DNA of 64,000 bases from Magnetospirillum sp. (GTDB taxonomy: Bacteria; Pseudomonadota; Alphaproteobacteria; Rhodospirillales; Magnetospirillaceae), in contig JANQAI010000011.1 in the NCBI GenBank assembly GCA_024707145.1, positions 744,001 to 808,000 on the forward strand, in the 5' to 3' direction. Made by a program: the position numbers and the translations under genes. Below are positions 9,069 through 18,431 of this stretch, in pieces. Position 1 is the stretch's first letter. Each line of letters opens with the position of its first letter. A model generated the notes under the pieces. It had not been told where the DNA came from. It made no database searches and saw only the letters and a program-made list of their open reading frames with translations.

Positions 9069-10481
9069 ATGAGCTTCGTGGAGAGAAAGATGCCCGAGAA
9101 CAGCTTCGACCTGGTGGTCATCGGCGGCGGTCCCGGTGGCTATGTGGCCGCCATCCGCGCCGCTCAGCTGGGCATGAAGACCGCCGTGGTGGAGCGCGAG
9201 CACCTGGGCGGCATCTGCCTGAACTGGGGATGCATCCCGACCAAGGCGCTGCTGCGCTCGGCCGAGGTCTATCGCAACATGCAGCACGCCGCCTCGTACG
9301 GCCTGTCGGCCCAGGGCGTCGGCTTCGACCTGGCCGCCGTGGTCAAGCGCTCCCGCGCCGTGTCGGCCCAGCTGTCGGCCGGCGTCAAGGGCCTGCTGAA
9401 GAAGAACAAGGTCACCGTGTTCGACGGCCACGGCAAGCTGGCCGGCAAGGGCAAGGTGCAGGTCGCCGGCAAGGACAACGCCACCCTGTCCGCCGCCCAC
9501 ATCATCCTCGCCACCGGCGGCCGCGCCCGCGTGCTGCCCGGCCTGGAGCCCGACGGCAAGTTCGTCTGGACCTACAAGGAAGCCCTGGTGCCCGACACCA
9601 TGCCCAAAAGCCTGCTGGTCATCGGCTCGGGCGCCATCGGCATCGAGTTCGCCAGCTTCTTCAATGCCCTGGGCGCCGAGGTCACGGTGGTCGAGGTGAT
9701 GGACCGCGTCATCCCGGTGGAGGACGAGGAGATCAGCGCCTTCGCCCGCAAGGCGTTCGAGAAGCAAGGCATGAAGATCCTGACCTCGGCCACGGTGAAG
9801 GGCCTGAAGAAGTCGGCCGGCAACGTGGCGGTGCAGGTGGAGGTGGGCGGCAAGATCCAGGAGATCGTGGTCGACCGCGTCATCTCGGCCGTGGGTGTCG
9901 TCGCCAACATCGAGAATATCGGCTTGGAAGGCACCAAGGTGCAGGTGGAGAAGGGCCACGTGGTCACCGACGAGTTCTGCCGCACCGGCGAGCCGGGCGT
10001 CTATGCCATCGGCGACCTCACCGCGCCGCCGTGGCTGGCGCACAAGGCCAGCCATGAAGGCATCATCTGCGTCGAGAAGATCGCCGGCCTGCACGCCCAC
10101 CCCATGAACATCCGCAACATCCCCGGCTGCACCTACTGCCACCCGCAGGTTGCCAGTGTCGGGCTGTCGGAGAAGAAGGCCATCGAGAAGGGCTACCAGG
10201 TCAAGGTCGGCCGCTTCCCCTTCATCGGCAACGGCAAGGCCATCGCGCTGGGCGAGGCGGAGGGCCTGGTCAAGACGGTGTTCGACGCCAAGACCGGCGA
10301 GCTGCTGGGCGCCCACATGATCGGCGCCGAGGTGACCGAGCTGATCCAGGGCTACACCGTCGCCAAGACCCTGGAGACCACCGAGGCCGACCTGATGCAC
10401 ACCGTCTTCCCCCATCCGACCCTGTCGGAAATGATGCACGAGGCGGTGCTGTCGGCCTACGGCCGGGCCATTCACTTCTAG
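9069..10481 (+). CDS. lpdA: Dihydrolipoyl dehydrogenase, E3
   Basis: FAD enzyme that reoxidises dihydrolipoamide with NAD. The FAD motif GGGPGGYVAAIRAAQLG is near the N-terminus, redox cysteines are C50 and C55 in GGICLNWGCIPT, the NAD motif is VIGSGAIGIEFASFF, the second FAD contact is GVYAIGDLT, and the C-terminal catalytic His-Glu is in HPTLSEMMHEA. Two starts are possible: ATG 9069, or ATG 9090 with a closer GGAGAGAAAG site; the second gives a more typical N-terminus. It completes the PDH operon and is followed by a hairpin cluster. Confidence 0.96.
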   Translation: MSFVERKMPENSFDLVVIGGGPGGYVAAIRAAQLGMKTAVVEREHLGGICLNWGCIPTKALLRSAEVYRNMQHAASYGLSAQGVGFDLAAVVKRSRAVSAQLSAGVKGLLKKNKVTVFDGHGKLAGKGKVQVAGKDNATLSAAHIILATGGRARVLPGLEPDGKFVWTYKEALVPDTMPKSLLVIGSGAIGIEFASFFNALGAEVTVVEVMDRVIPVEDEEISAFARKAFEKQGMKILTSATVKGLKKSAGNVAVQVEVGGKIQEIVVDRVISAVGVVANIENIGLEGTKVQVEKGHVVTDEFCRTGEPGVYAIGDLTAPPWLAHKASHEGIICVEKIAGLHAHPMNIRNIPGCTYCHPQVASVGLSEKKAIEKGYQVKVGRFPFIGNGKAIALGEAEGLVKTVFDAKTGELLGAHMIGAEVTELIQGYTVAKTLETTEADLMHTVFPHPTLSEMMHEAVLSAYGRAIHF

Positions 10482-10497
10482 GGCGATGCGCCCTATG

Positions 10498-10623
10498 ACC
10501 CTCTCCCACTTAGTGGGAGAGGGTGGGGCCCGCGAAGCGGGAGGGGTGAGGGAGCCAAGGAGAACCTTGTCTCCGGCTCCCTCACCCGGCGCTTCGCGCC
10601 ACCCTCTCCCGCGAGCGGGAGAG
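10498..10623. repeat. Three-hairpin intergenic palindrome cluster (REP-like)
   Basis: Three perfect inverted repeats in tandem: 12-bp arms with 3-nt loop (10498-10509/10513-10524), 11-bp arms (10546-10556/10575-10585) and 9-bp arms with 2-nt loop (10604-10612/10615-10623). All use the CCCTCTCCC/GGGAGAGGG vocabulary. It lies between lpdA and lipA, lacks a T-run, and resembles a dispersed REP/BIME-type element rather than a simple terminator. Confidence 0.6.
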
Positions 10624-10675
10624 AGGGGTTACGCTTTTTCTTGACCGCGTCCGCACGCCGGGACATATCCAAGCC

Positions 10676-11616
10676 ATGACCGACAAGCCCATCCTTCGCC
10701 ATCCCGAAAAGGCCCACAAGCCGGACAATCCGTCCCCGCGCAAGCCGGAATGGATTCGCGTCAAGGCGCCGACCTCCGCCGAAGCGGCCGAGGTGCGCCG
10801 GCTGATGCGGGAAAAGAACCTGCACACGGTGTGCGAGGAAGCGGCCTGTCCCAATATCGGCGAGTGCTGGAAACACCGGCACGCCACCTTCATGATCCTG
10901 GGCGACACCTGCACGCGGGCCTGCGCCTTCTGCAACGTCAAGACCGGCAAGCCGGGCGCCGTCGACCTGCTGGAGCCCGAGCATCTGGCCGAAAGCGTCA
11001 AGTCCATGGGGTTGAGGCACGTGGTCATCACCTCGGTGGACCGCGACGACCTGCCCGATGGCGGCGCCTTCCAGTTCGTCGCCTGCATCGAGCGCATCCG
11101 CGCGCTGGGCGGCGACACCACCGTCGAGATCCTGACCCCCGACTTCCGCGACAAGGCCGGCGCCATCGAGGCGGTGGCCCGTGCCAAGCCGGATGTGTTC
11201 AATCACAATCTGGAGACCGTGCCGCGGCTCTATCCCACCATCCGCCCGGGCGCGCGCTACTTCGAGTCCTTGCGCCTGCTGCAGAAGGTGAGGAGGTGGA
11301 CCCGTCCATCTTCACCAAGTCGGGCATCATGGTCGGCCTGGGCGAGACCCGCAACGAGGTGCTGCAGGTGATGGACGACATGCGCTCGGCCGGCATCGAC
11401 TTCATCACCATCGGCCAGTACCTGCAGCCCACACCCAAGCATGTGGGCATCGACCGCTTCGTCACCCCGGACGAATTCGCCGATTACCGCGCCATGGCCA
11501 AGGCCAAGGGCTTCCTGATGGTGGCGGCGACGCCGCTGACCCGCTCGTCGCACCATGCCGACCGCGATTTCGCCGAACTGCGCGCCGCCCGCCAGAAGCT
11601 GACCGCAGCGGAGTAG
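10676..11616 (+). CDS. lipA: Lipoyl synthase (one-base frameshift)
   Basis: Radical SAM enzyme that inserts two sulfurs into octanoyl-lysine to make the lipoyl groups used by the PDH genes upstream. Both clusters are visible: auxiliary C53, C58, C64 ([12 protein letters not shown]) and radical-SAM C79, C83, C86 (CTRACAFC). The C-terminal RSSxxAD-like motif RSSHHAD is present. The frame breaks near 11291, where LLQKV should continue into [18 protein letters not shown]; one base is missing. The corrected length is 313 residues, normal for LipA. As an essential enzyme, a true frameshift is unlikely. ratA follows 8 bases later. Confidence 0.93.
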
Positions 11617-11624
11617 GGGACGGC

Positions 11625-12086
11625 ATGCCTACCCACGCCGAGCAGCGCTATTTGCCCTACACTCCCCACCAGATGTTCAATCTGGTGGCCGACGTGGAGC
11701 GCTACCCGCAGTTCCTGCCCTGGTGCGTCGCCGCCCGCATCCGCAAGCGGGAAGGCGATGTGTTCTTCGCCGATCTGATCATCGGCTTCAAGATGATCCG
11801 CGAGCGCTACACGTCGAAGGTGGTGCTGAACCGGCCGGGCAACCGCATCGACGTGCAGTACACCGAGGGGCCGTTCCACCACCTGAACAACCACTGGATC
11901 TTCAACCCGGCGGAAGATGGCGGCACCAATATCGACTTCTACGTGGACTTCGAGTTCCGCTCCAAGCTGCTGCAGAAGGTCATCGGTGCGCTGTTCAACG
12001 AGGCGGTGCGTCTGATGGTGGCCTCGTTCGAGAAGCGCGCCAAGCAGCTTTACGGCGCCGACGGGCGGGGGCAGCCGGCAGGGTGA
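11625..12086 (+). CDS. RatA/COQ10-type START-domain protein
   Basis: 153-residue polyketide cyclase/START-fold protein of the COQ10/RatA family. In eukaryotes COQ10 binds ubiquinone and supports respiration; the E. coli homologue RatA was reported to affect ribosome subunit joining, so the exact role is debated. Family motifs MFNLVADVERYPQFLPWC near the N-terminus and FEFRSKLLQKVIGALFNEAV near the C-terminus are clear. It follows lipA, a frequent arrangement in alphaproteobacteria. Confidence 0.85.
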   Translation: MPTHAEQRYLPYTPHQMFNLVADVERYPQFLPWCVAARIRKREGDVFFADLIIGFKMIRERYTSKVVLNRPGNRIDVQYTEGPFHHLNNHWIFNPAEDGGTNIDFYVDFEFRSKLLQKVIGALFNEAVRLMVASFEKRAKQLYGADGRGQPAG

Positions 12087-12114
12087 CGGGGCAGGCGCGC
12101 ACGGCCATTCCCGG

Positions 12115-13976
12115 TCAGTCCTGACATAGGGTTCTTGCCGTGTCGTTCCCCGTCAGGCGTTTCAGAGCAAAGGCGAGGTCATGGGGGGTGACCGGCTTGT
12201 GCAGCACCAGCGCACCCACCGACTCCGCCTCGCTCACGCATTCATGTCCGGTTTCCCCTGTCAGCACGATGCTGGGGATTTCGGCACCACAGGCGGCGCG
12301 GATGCTCCGGATCACCTCGGTACCGATCCGGCCGTCGCGCAAGCGGTAATCGGCAACGATCAGATGCGGCGCGGCATCGGGCCGCAGCCGCCTCAAGGCT
12401 TCGTCCCTTGATCCCGCCATGGTCACCCCGTAGCCCCATTGCTCGAGGATGCCGGTCAAGGCCAGCAACACCATGGGGTCGTCGTCGATGACCGCTACCC
12501 GCCGCCCGGCCCCGGTGTCGGCGACCTCCCACTTGGCGGTGGCGGTCGCTTCCACGGCAACGTCGGCAGCGACCGGAAGCGTGATGGAAAAGGTCGAGCC
12601 GGCTCCCATCTGCGAGCGGACCGCCACCGGATGGTCCAGGATTCGGGACAGGCGTTGCACGATGGCCAGCCCCAACCCCAGGCCCTGGGCCTTGTCGCGC
12701 TCCGGGTTTCCGACCTGGTGGAACTCTTCAAAAATCCGTTCCAACTGGTTTGTCGGAATACCGATGCCGGTATCGGCGATGTCGATCCGCGCCATGCCGC
12801 CACCGGTATGGCAGGAGACCAGAATGCGCCCATGCTCGGTATAGCGCAGGGCATTTTCCAGCAGGTTGCGGACCATCCGGCCGAGCATCATCTGGTCGCT
12901 GCGAACCACGCAGTGGGCAAGCTCGCCGCATTTCAACTCGATCCCCTTGCTGGCGGCAACACGGCCATAAGCGGCGACGGTCTCCTCAAGCATGGGCCGC
13001 AGCGGGAACATGACGAGGTTGGGTTCCATGGCGCTGACATCGAGCCGTGAAAGGTCCAGCAGGCTGTCCAACAGGCCTTTGAGGATGTCCAAGCCGCGCT
13101 CGATCCGTGTCAGGGATTCAACACCCTTCTTATCGAGCACATGGTGGTGCAGCGACGCGGAGAAGAGGAACATCGACTGCAAGGGCTGGCGGAGGTCGTG
13201 GCTGGCCGCGGCAAGGAAACGCGACTTGGCAAGGTTGGCTTGCTCGGCTTCGGCACGCGCTTCCCGCAAGTGGGTTTCTACCGATTTCCGCTCGTTGATT
13301 TCGCGTTCCAGATCCGCATTGGCCGTCTGAAGATCGGCGGTGCGCAAAAGCACTTCCTGCTCCCTGGTTGCCAGCAGGCGCTTGTTTTCTTCGTTCAGCA
13401 CCAGGGATCTGACCAGTGCGGAATTGAAGTTGTGGCCGATGATGAACAACCCGGCGAGGTAGATGGTCGCCATGACGGCCATGGCCAGACTGGTGCGGTC
13501 ACCAAGCATCAGCAGGCGCACACCGAGGGCAGGATGCTGCCGGCGAGATACAGGTGAAATGCTGGCAAGTGGGCCGACAGGCTGGTGACCGCGCCGGCCC
13601 CCATGCCGCCGATGACAAAGGAGACCAGGATTAGGGAACTGGGGTTGTCCGTGTCGATGAACAACAAGGCCGTGCAGCCCCACAACACGCCCGAAATCGT
13701 AGACCCCACCGTGTAACGCAGTCCCCACTTGGCTGCGTCCGTATCGGCCAGGTGCTTGCGGCAACGCCCCCACAACGCGGCGCGAAAGAACGTCAGTACC
13801 GCGATGGCACCTGCCCAGCCCAGCAGCAAGCCGCGTTCGGCCTGAGGCCAAAGGGCCGCCACCATCAAGCCGCTGTTGAGTAGATTGGCGGCGATCACCG
13901 CCGGCACATGGCGGTAGAGTAGGCGAATCAGCTCGGCGGCGACCAGTGGCGGCGGTTTGGTTGTCGTAAGGCACAT
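12115..13976 (-). CDS. Hybrid sensor histidine kinase/response regulator (one-base frameshift)
   Basis: Reconstructed product of 620 residues. Residues 1-190 hold about six membrane helices (e.g. LLLGWAGAIAVLTFFRAALW). A coiled coil (200-250) leads to the phosphorylated H260 in ASHDLRQPLQSMF, a variant box typical of one hybrid-kinase subgroup. The ATPase domain has RNLLENALRYTEHG, DTGIGI and GLGLGLAIV. A C-terminal receiver domain has IDDDP and phosphoacceptor D543 in VADYRLRDG. The frame breaks near 13520, in GSILPSV-VRLLMLGD; a G appears to be missing. The N-terminal domain has no recognised ligand fold. It is followed on the same strand (upstream) by an EAL protein gene. Confidence 0.88.
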
Positions 13977-14090
13977 GGAGGGGCACCGACAATCTGGCGA
14001 CACAGTACCATTTGGGCACGCTGGTCTGGAAAGTCGGAGACAAAAACGAACACCCGGGAGGAAGCCGGGGAGGGAAGAGCGAACGGGCTC

Positions 14091-16469
14091 TTAAACCGTT
14101 GCGGCATGGCCGTCCATACGGCCCAGCCGAAGAATGCCGGCGAAGGTGTCGGCCGGGATCGGGCGGGAATAATAGAAGCCCTGGATCTCGTCGCATTTCA
14201 GGCCCTTGAGCACTTCCAACTGGGCGTCGTTCTCCACGCCCTCGGCGACGATTTCCAGATTCAGCGAATGACCCATGGCGATGATGGCGCCGACGATCTC
14301 GGCCGAGGCCGGGTTGCTGTCGATGTCCATGACGAACGAGCGGTCGATCTTCAGCTTGTCCAGCGGGAACTTCTTCAGGTAGCTGAGCGACGAATAGCCG
14401 GTGCCGAAATCGTCCACCGCCAGGCGCACGCCGTGGGAATGCAGGTCCATCAGGGTGCGGATGGCGGCTTCGGCGTTGTGCATGACCGCGCTTTCGGTCA
14501 GCTCCAGTTCCAGCAGGTCGGGATTGATGCCGGCGCCATGCAGCGCCTCCACCACCCGATCCACCAGATCAGGCTGGCGGAACTGGTGGGCCGACAGGTT
14601 GACCGCCACCTGCACCACCGGCTGGCCCTGCTCGGCCCAGGCGCGCAATTGCCGGCAGACTTCGGCCAGGACCCATTCGCCGATGGGGATGATCAGGCCG
14701 GTTTCCTCGGCAATGGGGATGAAATCCGCGGGCGAGATCATGCCCAGTTCGTGGTGGTGCCAGCGCAGCAGCGCCTCGGCGCCCACCACCCGGCCCGACG
14801 CCGTTTCCACCTTGGGTTGGTAGTAGACCAGTAATTCGTCGCGGGCCAGGGCCTTGCGCAGGTCGGTTTCCAGCTTCAGGCGCTCGACCGAATTGGCGTG
14901 CATTTCCGGGGTGTAGAACTGGAAGGCGTTGTCGGCCAGTTCGCGCGAGCGGATCATGGCGGTTTCCGCCTTCTGCACCAGATCCTCGGGATCGCTGCCG
15001 TCCACCGGATAGACGCTGATGCCCACCTTGGCGGTGACGAACAGTTCGTGTCCGCCCACCTCGAAGGAGGTGGCGAAGCAGTCCAGCAGGCGCGAGATCA
15101 CCAGATGGGCGTCGTGGTCCTGGGCCAGGTCGGTCAGCAGGCAGCAGAAAGTGTCGCCGCGCAGGCGCGCCACCGAATCGTGGCCGCGCAGGGTGGCGCC
15201 CAGGCGGTCGGCGACGGCGCGCAGCAACTGGTCGCCGGTCTGGTGGCCCAGGCTCTCGTTGATCTGCTTGAAGCGGTTGAGGCCGATCATCACCAGCGCC
15301 ACCTTGCGCGCGGCGCGCGGCGCCCGTTCCAGCGCCTGGGCCAGACGGTCCATGAACAGGTAGCGGTTGGGCAGGTTGGTGACGGCGTCGAAATAGGTCA
15401 GCGTGCGGATGGTTTCTTCGGCCCGCTTGTGCCGCGAGATATCCGAGAACACGCCCACGTAGCGGGTGACCTGGCCCGAGGCGTCGGTGATGGCCTTGAT
15501 GGTCAGCCATTCGGGATAGGCCTCGCCATCCTTGCGGCGGTTCCAGATTTCGCCTTCCCATTCGCCCTTCTGCCGGATCGCGTTCCACATGGCGGCATAG
15601 AATTCCGGCCCCTGCAGGCCGGATTTCAGCATGGCCGCCTTCTGGCCCAGCACCTCGTCGCGGGAATAGCCGGAGATGCGGCAGAAACCCTGGTTGACCC
15701 ACAGCATGGTGCCGCGCCGGTCGGTGACCATGACGCCTTCCATGGTGCATTCCAGCACCTTCTCGGCCACGTCCAGCCGGGCCAGGGCGCGCTTGCGGGC
15801 GGAAATGTCGTGCAGCAGCACCACGAAACGATGCTCGCCGTTGCGCTCCAACTGCGACACCGACAGTTCCATGGGCACCACGCTGCCGTCCTTGCGCCGC
15901 CCCAGCACCTCGCGGCGGACGGAAATCAGGTCGCCCGAGCCGTCGGCGACGAAGCTTTTCCAGCGCTCGCGCAGGCGGCGGGCATAGGGTTCCGCCAGCA
16001 GCCCGTCCACCGGCTCGTCCAGCGCGTCGTCGATGGTGTAGCCGAACGACCGGGTGGCCTGGGAATTGAGCTTGCGGATGCGGCCGTGCTCGTCGGCGAT
16101 GATCAGGGCGTCGGGCAGCGAGGACAGCACGGTTTCCAGACTGGCCTCGGCGGCGCGGGCCAGCTCGCGCGCACGCGCCGCGGCTTCGGCCTGGGCCGAT
16201 TGGCCGAGGCTGGCGAGCAGGGCATACAGCGCCAGCGCCGAGGCCACCAGCCAGCCGCCCAGCACCGCCGGGCCGGGCAGGGCGGCGCCCAGCAGGTCGC
16301 GCTGGGCTGCGAGCGCGATGCCGGCGCACCCAGCCCCCAAGTAGAACAGCGCCGTGAGCCGCGGCGCCTTGGTGAACGCCCGAAACGGCAGCGCCGAGGA
16401 TCGCGCCTCGGTGACTTGCGGACCCTGACTCACCCCAAATCTCCGTCGGAATCCGGCCCTCGCTCCCAT
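14091..16469 (-). CDS. Membrane PAS-PAS-GGDEF(degenerate)-EAL protein
   Basis: 792 residues. Two membrane helices (about 40-95) precede PAS 1 (LETVLSSLPDALIIADEHG) and PAS 2 (LECTMEGVMVTDRRG). The GGDEF domain has lost its signature: the position reads RGDTF, so cyclase activity is not expected. The EAL domain is complete, with EALLRW, ELTES, DDFGTGYSSL, KIDRSF and EGVE, predicting c-di-GMP phosphodiesterase activity, possibly modulated by the inactive GGDEF. Start ATG 16469. The gene lies upstream of the hybrid kinase on the same strand, 114 bases apart, so the two may be co-transcribed. Confidence 0.93.
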   Translation of the reverse strand: MGARAGFRRRFGVSQGPQVTEARSSALPFRAFTKAPRLTALFYLGAGCAGIALAAQRDLLGAALPGPAVLGGWLVASALALYALLASLGQSAQAEAAARARELARAAEASLETVLSSLPDALIIADEHGRIRKLNSQATRSFGYTIDDALDEPVDGLLAEPYARRLRERWKSFVADGSGDLISVRREVLGRRKDGSVVPMELSVSQLERNGEHRFVVLLHDISARKRALARLDVAEKVLECTMEGVMVTDRRGTMLWVNQGFCRISGYSRDEVLGQKAAMLKSGLQGPEFYAAMWNAIRQKGEWEGEIWNRRKDGEAYPEWLTIKAITDASGQVTRYVGVFSDISRHKRAEETIRTLTYFDAVTNLPNRYLFMDRLAQALERAPRAARKVALVMIGLNRFKQINESLGHQTGDQLLRAVADRLGATLRGHDSVARLRGDTFCCLLTDLAQDHDAHLVISRLLDCFATSFEVGGHELFVTAKVGISVYPVDGSDPEDLVQKAETAMIRSRELADNAFQFYTPEMHANSVERLKLETDLRKALARDELLVYYQPKVETASGRVVGAEALLRWHHHELGMISPADFIPIAEETGLIIPIGEWVLAEVCRQLRAWAEQGQPVVQVAVNLSAHQFRQPDLVDRVVEALHGAGINPDLLELELTESAVMHNAEAAIRTLMDLHSHGVRLAVDDFGTGYSSLSYLKKFPLDKLKIDRSFVMDIDSNPASAEIVGAIIAMGHSLNLEIVAEGVENDAQLEVLKGLKCDEIQGFYYSRPIPADTFAGILRLGRMDGHAATV

Positions 16470-16506
16470 GCGGGTTCGAAATCCCCGCGCGGAAGGTCAT
16501 ACATTA

Positions 16507-16518
16507 CCCCTATAGGGG
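16507..16518. promoter_or_regulatory. Palindrome CCCCTATAGGGG
   Basis: Perfect 12-bp palindrome 38 bases upstream of the EAL-protein start. Could be an operator or fortuitous; no regulator is identified. Confidence 0.3.
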
Positions 16519-16642
16519 ATATGTCCACAAGCGTGCCAAAAGCCTAGCGGCGCGCCAATTCATGCTGGAAAAGGTTAGAAGGGGAATTCGCGAGGATTTC
16601 CCTTGTCCGCGCCATGGTCAATCCGGCCCTATTTCTTTTGAG

Positions 16643-16664
16643 ACTGCAACGAGCATGTTGCAGT
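16643..16664. promoter_or_regulatory. Inverted repeat ACTGCAAC-N6-GTTGCAGT
   Basis: Perfect 8-bp inverted repeat with a 6-base centre, 57 bases ahead of the SAM hydrolase gene at 16722. Plausible operator or leader hairpin; no T-run follows. Confidence 0.3.
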
Positions 16665-16721
16665 GCGTCAAGGTTGAGCAAATAATAATGGACATGGCTC
16701 GTGCATATTTCGGAGGTCGCC

Positions 16722-17465
16722 ATGCCAAGGCCGGTCGGCCTGTTCACCGATTTCGGACTCGCCGGCCCTTACGTAGGGCAGATGAAGGGCAGGCTGCTGA
16801 CCCTCGCCCCGGCAACGGCGGTCATCGACCTCATGCATGACGCGCCGGCCTTCGACCCGCGCAGCGCCGCCTATCTGCTGGCGGCGCTGGTACCGGAATG
16901 GCCGGCGGACATGGTGGTCATGGCGGTGGTGGATCCTGGCGTCGGCGGCGCCCGCCGGCCGCTGGTGGCCGAGATCGACGGCCGCTGGTTCGTCGGTCCC
17001 GACAACGGATTGTTCGAGTTGCTGTGGCGCCGCGCCATCCAGGCACGGGCCTGGACGGTGACCTGGCGTCCCCAGCGCCTGTCCGCCTCCTTCCATGGCC
17101 GCGACCTGTTTGCGCCGGTGGCGGCGCGGCTGGCCCAGGGCGAAACGCCGGAGGCCATCGGGGCCGAGGCGGCCGAACCGCTGCGCTTTCCCCAATGGCC
17201 GGAGGATTGGGCTGCCATCATCTATGCCGATGCCTATGGCAATGCCATGACCGGATTACGCGCCTCGATCGTTGCAGCCGATGCGACCGTTCAGGTGGCG
17301 GGTCAGCAACTCCACCGTGCAAATACTTTTGCCGACCGTCCGAAGGGCAGCGCCTTCTGGTACGAGAATTCCATCGGTCTGGTCGAAATAGCGGTGAGTG
17401 AAGGGCGGGCCTGCGATGTGCTCGGTCTAGAACTCGGAGGTGAAGTAGGGGTATTCTCGGGATAA
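16722..17465 (+). CDS. SAM hydroxide adenosyltransferase (DUF62/chlorinase-fluorinase family)
   Basis: 247 residues; start ATG 16722 sits behind CGGAGGTCGCC. The family includes SAM-dependent fluorinase and chlorinase, but most bacterial members hydrolyse S-adenosylmethionine to adenosine and methionine using hydroxide. Motifs seen: LFTDFGLAGPYVGQMKG, VVDPGVGGARRPL, FVGPDNGLF, SFHGRDLFAPVAA and YADAYGNAMTG. I see no evidence for halogenase activity. It is followed 87 bases later by an MBL-fold hydrolase on the same strand. Confidence 0.88.
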   Translation: MPRPVGLFTDFGLAGPYVGQMKGRLLTLAPATAVIDLMHDAPAFDPRSAAYLLAALVPEWPADMVVMAVVDPGVGGARRPLVAEIDGRWFVGPDNGLFELLWRRAIQARAWTVTWRPQRLSASFHGRDLFAPVAARLAQGETPEAIGAEAAEPLRFPQWPEDWAAIIYADAYGNAMTGLRASIVAADATVQVAGQQLHRANTFADRPKGSAFWYENSIGLVEIAVSEGRACDVLGLELGGEVGVFSG

Positions 17466-17552
17466 ACCGCGCGCGTATACATGAAAATACCGATGCGGCC
17501 CTGTGGCAAAAGGACTACCATCGACCCCAGCTAGGCTAGGGAGTGCCCGGAG

Positions 17553-18380
17553 ATGGGCTATAAGGTGAAGTTCTGGGGCGTGCGCGGAAGCATCGCCTGT
17601 CCTTCGCCCGACCATATGGTGTATGGCGGCAATACCAGCTGCGTGGAAATCTCCGTCGGCAACCAGGTCTTCATCCTCGATGCGGGCACCGGCATTCGTG
17701 CCCTCGGGCGCGAGTTGCTGCGCCAGGGACGCAGATCGGCGACCCTGCTGCTGACCCATACCCATTGGGACCACATCAACGGCTTCCCGTTCTTCGCCCC
17801 GGCTTTTTCGGGCGATTTCGCCCTGCGCATCATGGCCGGCCATCTGTCGGGTAAGCCGGGCGGCATTCGCGCCGTGCTGGCCAACCAGATGGAGAATCCC
17901 ACCTTCCCGGTGCCGCTGTCGGCCATGCGCGGAACCCTATCCTTCGACGATTTCGCCGCCGGCGACACCCTGACCTTTCCGCCCGGCGCGGTGGTGCGCA
18001 CCGGCGCGTTGCGCCACCCCAACGGCTCGACCGGCTACCGTATCGACTATGCCGGCGTGTCGGTCTGCTACGTCACCGACACCGAGCACATTCCCGGCCA
18101 GCCCGACGAAAACGTGCTTACGCTGATCGAGGGGGCCGATCTGGTCATCTACGACAGCACCTACACGGACGACGAGTTCCCCGCCAAGGTGGGCTGGGGC
18201 CATTCCACCTGGCAGGAAGGCGTGCGGCTGGCCCGTGCCGCCGGGGCCAAGCGGCTGGCCATCTTCCACCACGATCCCGACCACGACGACGCCTTCATGG
18301 CCCATGTGGAGGACGAGGCCCGCAAGATGTGGGCGGGCACGCTGGTGGCGCGGGACGGCATGGAACTGACCATGGCCTGA
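17553..18380 (+). CDS. MBL-fold metal-dependent hydrolase
   Basis: 275-residue metallo-beta-lactamase-fold protein. The metal motif is HTHWDHINGFPFF, with further ligands in YVTDTEH, DSTYTDDEF and HHDPDHDD. N-terminal YKVKFWGVRGSIACPSPDH matches a widespread MBL subgroup often annotated as cyclic-nucleotide or phosphodiester hydrolase; the substrate is unknown. No signal peptide, so cytoplasmic. Confidence 0.8.
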   Translation: MGYKVKFWGVRGSIACPSPDHMVYGGNTSCVEISVGNQVFILDAGTGIRALGRELLRQGRRSATLLLTHTHWDHINGFPFFAPAFSGDFALRIMAGHLSGKPGGIRAVLANQMENPTFPVPLSAMRGTLSFDDFAAGDTLTFPPGAVVRTGALRHPNGSTGYRIDYAGVSVCYVTDTEHIPGQPDENVLTLIEGADLVIYDSTYTDDEFPAKVGWGHSTWQEGVRLARAAGAKRLAIFHHDPDHDDAFMAHVEDEARKMWAGTLVARDGMELTMA

Positions 18381-18431
18381 TGCGCGGTCTATTCGCGACC
18401 CGGAGCGAGGCATCGCCGAGGGGCAAGCCGA

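Noticed and set aside
11281..11300. Programmed frameshift in lipA
   Set aside because: No slippery heptamer at GTGAGGAGG, and LipA is a single-frame protein elsewhere; a missing base is far more likely.
16722..17465. A halogenase (fluorinase or chlorinase) for organohalogen synthesis
   Set aside because: The family includes these enzymes, but there is no biosynthetic context and most members are SAM hydrolases.
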